Assembly: GCF_016920785.2 (NCBI RefSeq)
Contig: NW_024609951.1
Span: 744,001 to 808,000, forward strand
Direction of reading: 5' to 3'
Length of the DNA: 64,000 nt
Source of the DNA: Ixodes scapularis
Lineage: Eukaryota; Arthropoda; Arachnida; Ixodida; Ixodidae
The position numbers were made by a program, and so were the translations under genes. Shown here piece after piece: positions 58,871-64,000 of this stretch. Positions within the stretch are counted from its first letter, which is position 1. Every line of letters begins with the position of its first letter. Below the pieces are notes generated by a model that saw only the letters and a list, made by a program, of their open reading frames with translations, did not search any database and was not told the DNA's origin.

Positions 58871-59890
58871 CGTCCCACTAGTGCGAAAAACCATCGACGA
58901 CGGACGAGTTGTTGTGTGTCGTTGAACTTGAAGCGCAGCAAGCAGTCCCACCGAGGAACATCTTTCGGAGACAAACTTAATTTTCTCGCCCGCTTGTGCC
59001 TTCAGTTGCTGTCTTCCCCACCCACCTTCTACTCTTCCTCCCATTCCTCCCGTGACTCAGTCCTTGGCGGCCACCGTTGTTCCCGCTCCCGCAGTTTTGA
59101 TTCCTAAATTGCACGTAGTTGTCGCTTGCTTGCTAGTGGTCGTGTTGCAAAAGGGTATTTGCTGTGGCTGGTTTTGCTCGCAAAAACTTGGTTCACGAGG
59201 TGGTGCTTCAGGATGCTGAAGTCTACCCCCCTGCATCAGGATTGATTCACCCATGTGCGAAGACAGACAGAAGTAAGACCGCTCACCACAAAGTAGGACA
59301 CTATGTTTCGCCAGTTCCGTGGCAAGCCATTCTGGCAAAACGAGAGACTTGTCATCCGTTCTGTGATTGTACCCCATAAAACTACCCCCGTATTGTCCCC
59401 CATGAAACGCCTGCCGTCGGTCATTCGGATATGAAGTTAACAACGTCCTCAAATCGACGTGAAATTCCGTGGCGCTCACCTGGAATGCTTCGAACGACCC
59501 AAAAAAAGGAACGATTCAGGAATTCTAATTCGGAAAAAGTTGGGTGTCGATTGTCACAACTGTTTTCGAAAAGTCGCCAACGGCAAATGAAGACAAGCGG
59601 AAGCTTTAAACAAGGAATAAAGTAATCGTCTCCACTTTCACCGTGTTTGTCGGCGCATTTGACGCCCAAAGAGCAAAACAAGAAAACCTCGTCGCCATAC
59701 TCTGTTTGTCTCTGTATTTTGAAGTGTTTTGTTGACAACTCCAGTCCCACTAGCAAACAAGTTTCCTTGTCCCCGTGTTCGGCGTCGTGTCTGCCAGGTG
59801 GGATAGCGGACTTCGACAAACAGGCTGTTTGTCGGTGTCATATGTCGCTCATTGTCGTCTGTCGCTTGTTGCTGTTGCTCTAGTGGGATG
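58871..59890. mobile_element. CCCACTAG-ended DNA element, right-arm copy
   Basis: The ends CGTCCCACTAG (58871) and CTAGTGGGATG (to 59890) enclose about 1.0 kb matching 36247-37331 in inverted orientation. This copy is free of the nested hAT elements, so it shows the element's original size, minus a small internal deletion near 58890. Confidence 0.55.
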
Positions 59891-61197
59891 CAGCAATTAG
59901 GGACTCGGCCTGGGGCATGTTAGGGGTGTGTGCATAAAAGTCGCTGGTCGTAAGAACCAGCAGCATTGCATTCGTTGTGCTCAGTCTCGTGGATCTTGTC
60001 TGGATCTGCCTGCAATTTATGGGGCCTTTAGAACTTCAGCATTACACAGTGATAACATCAGCAGCTGGAAATTGATGAGACCGAATAAAGATGACAAAAC
60101 TAGACTGTAGCTGGAGTCTATCACTAGCATGGAGAAGCTATCAATAGCATGGACTTCAGATTCACACAAGAATGTCCCGTGGGTAACAGGATTTGATGGA
60201 CAAGTAATTCTGAAGATGGCTTTAATGCTTCTGTTCTAATTCCCATGGACCTCCACAGGCTGAAAGGGCAGGTGACATTCCAGGTAAGTGAACAGGTCAC
60301 TCACCTATGTATCAAGTTCAGAGAAGGGAACAGTGAACAAAAAGGCACCAGGAGAAGGTCCCTATATTTTGAAACCAAGTGCTGCATGGGTTTTTATATC
60401 GTACTTCATTCTCTGCTCCTTGGGGTTAAAAAACATATTACAGCAGTCCTAGCTCACCTCTAGTGCTGATCAAAGTAACACGATGTGAAATAATGATAGG
60501 CGTAAAAAATAAACAGCTTGAAACCAATTCGCGTCCTTTAAATTTTACAAAACTTGGTAAACGCAAAATAGCCTAAAACAGGTACAAATCAAAGCAGTCT
60601 GTGCAATAAAACGTGAAAATACGGCAGAAAAAGTAAACACAAAAGGCCGCGGAAAAAATTCCGTTCATGGCAATCTAGTTCAGCGACAAACAAGTGTTTA
60701 TTCAGCTACGAAGCATTGAAGTGGATAAAAAAGCCTGCATAGCGTTTCAGAGCAAGAAAAACAGCCAATTAATTGAGCATGATCAGTACGATTGACAGCA
60801 TTGCGGGCAATACGCGGGCGTGTAGGAAGGCGACAAGGCTTACTTTGACAAGAGCCACACGGAAAACGTAGACACAATCCACACACACTGTGCAGGGCTC
60901 TAGTTCTCGGTTCTTGAAATACGGTTGAAAAGCACTGCGTATTGGCGCTGCAAGCACTCCACGTCTACACGGTTTCAATTACGGAACAGAGCAGCGAGGC
61001 CTACTTCATTCGAGCTTGGGTAGAGAATCGCCGAGATTGGAGCAGTCGCGCCGGAGTGTAGCAGACGCTAATGCCGGCGACCGGCGCCGTATATGCGTCG
61101 CCGTCAATATTTTTTGCGGCGGTGATCTGGCCAATCAGAGCACGCCGCTCCGCGGCAGTTCTGGAATGGGCAGGTTTTGGAAATACGCAGCCCGGGC

Positions 61198-61312
61198 AGC
61201 CAGCGCGGACCATTGCTTCCCGGACTAGAGAAGGCCCCCCCCCGGGCGGGCGCCCAAGCATCAGCGCCTGAAGCTTCATTTATTAAAAGTTTATTCCTCC
61301 TCCTCCTCCTTT
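61198..61312 (+). pseudogene. I-like LINE, segment 4: last codons, 3' UTR and (TCC)n tail
   Basis: ASADHCFPD followed by TAG (61226-61228) is the C-terminal end expected after LVERARA at 34916, in the same frame. A short GC-rich 3' UTR leads to TTTATTAAAAGTTTATT and a (TCC)n tail, the usual 3' end of this LINE family. It is separated from the rest of the LINE by the 26-kb palindromic unit. Confidence 0.8.
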
Positions 61313-61815
61313 CCTTTGAGTTTCGAGCGTTGTACCTCGTATATTATCCCACAGATCTGATCGGCTTTCAGAGGGAAAAATATTGCGCGATTGTGTGTAC
61401 ACCCCGGATCCTTTATTTGTTTTTATGCATTGTAGATCCAGTGGTTACACATAAAAGGAACCGATGGCGATGTCTTCTTCTGATCCACGAAGATGGATCA
61501 CGGTCAACGCCACCACGAATCCCGATCATCTGGACGCCAGGGTCTTAGGACACGTGGTGGTCCCAGTCACCGAGGGCAGCAACCGTCCAGACCAATCCCT
61601 TGGAACAGCGGCCAGTGGGCAAGACGTTCCAGAGGCACCATTGTGGCCGTTCCCGGCGATGCCGGAAACGGCTACAGAGGACGACCGCGACCTGGAGCGC
61701 GCCATAGCGCTCGTACAGTGCCGCCGCCCACACCTTCTGCGACGACCCCCTCCCAACGATAACCACGAAGATATTCATTGACATACCGGATGCTTAAGGA
61801 GGGGCGGGGGGGAAA
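61313..61815 (+). mobile_element. 3' end of a Gypsy internal region with polypurine tract
   Basis: Open frames at 61464-61781 are not recognised. The segment ends in a purine-rich run, AGGAGGGGCGGGGGGGAAA (61797-61815), directly before TG of the LTR, which is where second-strand priming occurs in LTR retrotransposons. Confidence 0.6.
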
Positions 61816-62150
61816 TGTGGCAGCGCGGGTCTGCCACCACGCCCAGGGGCCGCTACCGACCACCCAAAAACGACAGAGTCCAAAGCGCACAGCAGCGCTT
61901 GAGGAAGAGGCGCGAAAGCCTATAAAAGGGGACACGCCCCACATTGGGGAAGACGGACCGAGGGCACAGAGACGTGTCGGTCGAACGCTACGGCAATGTT
62001 ATACTTTAAATACTAACAACCCATTCCTGTTACTCTAAAAAATGTAGTTTCTTCTTATGGAAACCCGGGTCGTGTTGTTACTCTTGAGTGGGCATGCAGC
62101 AAGGCAACCCTACCGCAGACTGTAAAAAAAAAATTTTTTTTTTCTTGGCA
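61816..62150 (+). repeat. Gypsy LTR with TATA box
   Basis: It begins TGTGGCAGCGCGGGTCTGCC right after a polypurine tract and matches the LTR fragment at 23440. TATAAAAGGG (61921-61930) is a good core promoter. The 3' boundary is uncertain, near the A/T run at 62125-62145; TTGGCAGCGCAGGTGACC follows and may be the primer-binding side. Confidence 0.65.
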
Positions 62151-63850
62151 GCGCAGGTGACCGACGGATGTGCGTACACATTGGTCGCCCATACTACGAA
62201 TATTAAAGGCCTAACATAATCCCCTGTATGTTGTTCATAGTATCTGCTACATACTCACGTTTTTTCTATTGATGACATACACGAGTATTGTAAACAGGGC
62301 ATAGGTAGGTGACACTCCATCGTAATTTTAGAGAGAGATTGAGCTGTCTTAGTGTATTAGCCTGCCATCCATCTGAAACATAAACTGACAAGGGAATTAT
62401 GTTTTTAAAATATGCTCTTGCTCGCTGGTGAATAAATGCGTTCCACTTGGGTCTCTGCTCGATCTCCTTCCGCATTGTTTCTTTCTTTCTCCTTTGTTTT
62501 TTCTGGGTTTAGAGTCTGCACTTGCATGGGGTCTGCGTGTTATACTCCTTGTCTCCTTGACTTTCTGTGAGCTATTTTTAAAGGTGTTCAATTAGTACCA
62601 GCTCACCACCTTACTACAATAATGCAACTAAAAACATTTACAACCTATACCATTCGATAAAAGCCTTATCAAATGTGAAAACTAGGATTGGTTGAGGTAT
62701 GTCTAACACTATATACTTACACTGAACGAAATATAGATCCGATAAACTGGCGAGGCACTATCTTAATTCAGGACATGCTTGTAAAATTCCGCAGAAGCTT
62801 GTAATTAATACTTGATAACCTCTTGAAAATACCAGTAGGAAAAAAAATAATTGCGACACCTCTTGAAGCAGTATGAGTGTTTCTGGAGCTGTGAAATTCG
62901 TTGCATGTGCGCTGGATCATACGAAACACGTGCACAGCAAATTATCTTAGAGCTCGACATTTCGCTCGCACAAACGTTTGCGATTGAATGTGGTATGCTA
63001 TGCATTATTCACCACGGGGTGAATTTATCGCGGCACCAAATTTTTGCAATTTTTTTTTTTATTATTACGAATCACGAAAATTAACTTGTTTACAAACAAC
63101 TGTGCTGCGGAAACAACGGGCTTGGTCGATCAATCAATCGCTGCCTTTTACCTAACCCAGCTCTCCGCACGCCAGCACGCACACAGAATCCACCCGTAGT
63201 GTAAATCCTAGTGGCTTCGGCGATGGAGGGGCAGCGCGCTTTTCCAGACATTGTAGTTCACCAGTAAACCGTGCTTGCGGCGGAGGGAGGCAGTCGAGCA
63301 CCCCGCTTTTCCTTTCCGCCTTTCCTCCTTCCTCACCCCTCCCCCCACCCATCTTCTAAAGACTTCCGCCGCTATTGATGGATTTTGAGCGAGTACGCAG
63401 CCTAAGAGCTCATATACGAACAATAATCAGCGCGAGGATGAAGTGTTCTGCATCGGGGAAAAAAGAAGAAAAACAGCCTCGCTTAATAGCATTAGCGCAC
63501 AATTTGTAATACTGATAAAATCAAGCAATCTACAGACATTGACAAGCCTTTTCAACGCAGTAAAGCAAACTCTTGCCCTAACGAACGACGAAACGAAGTT
63601 ACTTTGGAACGAACGTGCCATGATCTCGGCTAGATTTGACGTAATTCCACGTCCCACAGTCGCTTCTGTCTTTTTCGGACACATTTGAAACTAGGGCAAG
63701 CTTTACGCATCACGACTGATCGGGAAATTTACCTCAAGACACAGATATGCCAACACACACGAAAACGTGCCAAACATAGGCTCTGGATACGATTGAATTG
63801 CATCAGTTGGCTCTTATAGATGTCTAGCGATTTTACGGAAGCTATTACAT
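62151..63850. other. Unassigned region with a dispersed repeat
   Basis: 62400-62590 (minus) matches the repeat near 23300-23410. 63150-63420 is GC-richer with pyrimidine-rich runs (CCTTTCCTCCTTCCTC) and resembles dispersed tick-type repeats I cannot name. No gene is recognised; the open frame 63443-63688 has no known domain. Confidence 0.4.
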
Positions 63851-63854
63851 TTAA

Positions 63855-63960
63855 TTTCATTTATTATTCCCTCAGGGCCTCAAAGCATAACAGAGGAGAG
63901 TGGGCGGTTGCTCAAAACACCAAAAAGAAAAAAAAATAACGTCATTAAAAAAAGCAAAAA
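63855..63960 (-). mobile_element. LINE 3' end (edge of window)
   Basis: The minus strand reads a CCCACTCTCCTCTGTTATGC-like 3' UTR, then GAGGCCCTGAGGGAATAATA and AAATGAAAT, typical of a dispersed LINE/SINE 3' terminus in tick-like genomes. The body lies beyond the window. Confidence 0.4.
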
Positions 63961-64000
63961 AAGTGCTACGGAACAGTGTTGCGTAGCGCGTGTTAGTGAC

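Larger units (their letters stand above)
34917..61188. mobile_element. Giant 26.3-kb palindromic element with 9-bp TSD
   Basis: The unit begins GCGTATTTCCAAAACCTG (34917) and ends with its complement (61188). AGCCCGGGC directly flanks both sides (34908-34916, 61189-61197). Without the unit and one repeat, the LINE C-terminus is continuous and in frame to a stop at 61226-61228. The inverted arms span about 34917-46636 and 50561-61188 around a unique 46637-50560. Arm identity varies by eye from about 98 percent (43.8 kb versus 54.1 kb) to about 85 percent (46.5 kb versus 50.7 kb). No transposase was recognised. A 9-bp TSD with long TIRs is reminiscent of Mutator-like elements, but arms of this length are far outside what I know for them. 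It could also be a composite or foldback unit. Confidence 0.8.
50561..61188 (-). repeat. Right inverted arm (10.6 kb)
   Basis: It is the reverse-complement partner of 34917-46636. Private insertions: a foldback at 51025-51535 and a 316-bp mariner-like foldback at 53043-53358. It lacks the left arm's hAT pair, which explains most of the length difference. Confidence 0.85.

Noticed and set aside
34917..61188. Palindrome as a missed-adapter or haplotype assembly artefact
   Set aside because: The arms differ by point changes and by private insertions with empty counterparts, and the whole unit has a 9-bp duplication in a LINE whose frame it interrupts. Reads should still be checked.
34917..61188. 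Polinton/Maverick element
   Set aside because: No polymerase B, integrase, ATPase or capsid-like genes are recognisable, and the TSD is 9 rather than about 6 bp.
61001..61279. 93-codon minus-strand open frame near the right terminus (and similar frame in the left arm)
   Set aside because: It spans the element terminus, the TSD and LINE 3' sequence, so it is a chance frame in GC-rich DNA.
1..64000. CRISPR arrays, bacterial operons, rRNA genes
   Set aside because: No regularly spaced repeats, Shine-Dalgarno-led gene clusters or rRNA-like sequence were seen anywhere.

Overview
The window is repeat-dominated eukaryotic nuclear DNA: decayed and nested transposons, intron-bearing gene relics with GT..AG boundaries and AATAAA signals, and no bacterial gene organisation. 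The mix of elements (I-like LINEs, a Penelope-like element, Ty3/Gypsy pieces, hAT, Tc1/mariner-like and TTAA-type MITEs), together with a DUF4806-type gene relic and a relic of the family often labelled cc8L18.2, points to an arthropod, most likely a tick. That attribution rests on my recollection of these families. All similarities were judged by eye; no alignment or database search was run.

Layout. 1-6 kb: foldback sequence, a Gypsy gag relic (minus strand) and a 117-bp tandem duplication, bracketed by a divergent inverted repeat. 6.3-7.8 kb: a complete non-autonomous hAT element with an 8-bp target-site duplication (TSD). 9.8-15.1 kb: a multi-exon DUF4806-type pseudogene (plus strand). 16.3-20.6 kb: a minus-strand cc8L18.2-like pseudogene split by a 5'-truncated LINE ending in a (TAA)n tail. 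23.4-26.5 kb: LTR fragment, RNase H and integrase relic of a Gypsy element, itself split by a Penelope-like element and a LINE 3' end.

26.6-61.3 kb is the most notable part: one degraded I-like LINE on the plus strand, broken at three places. First, about 3.4 kb with a THAP-like last exon and a small mariner-like MITE (27.35-30.75 kb). Second, a 2.6-kb TTAA-type element (31741-34364) inserted in reverse-transcriptase motif A. Third, a 26.3-kb palindromic unit (34917-61188) with inverted arms of about 11.7 and 10.6 kb around a 3.9-kb unique centre, flanked by a 9-bp direct repeat AGCCCGGGC. Conceptual removal of this unit plus one repeat brings the two halves of the LINE C-terminus into frame up to its stop codon. 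The unit therefore behaves as a single insertion, a giant foldback or giant-TIR element. Its arms share older SINE, hAT and TTAA-MITE insertions and carry different private insertions.

After the LINE tail, the 3' end of a Gypsy element follows (polypurine tract at 61797-61815, LTR from 61816 with a TATA box), then Penelope-associated and unidentified sequence, and another LINE 3' end at the window edge. No intact protein-coding gene, tRNA gene, rRNA gene or CRISPR array was found. The recognisable coding sequences are broken relics, so no working pathway can be described.
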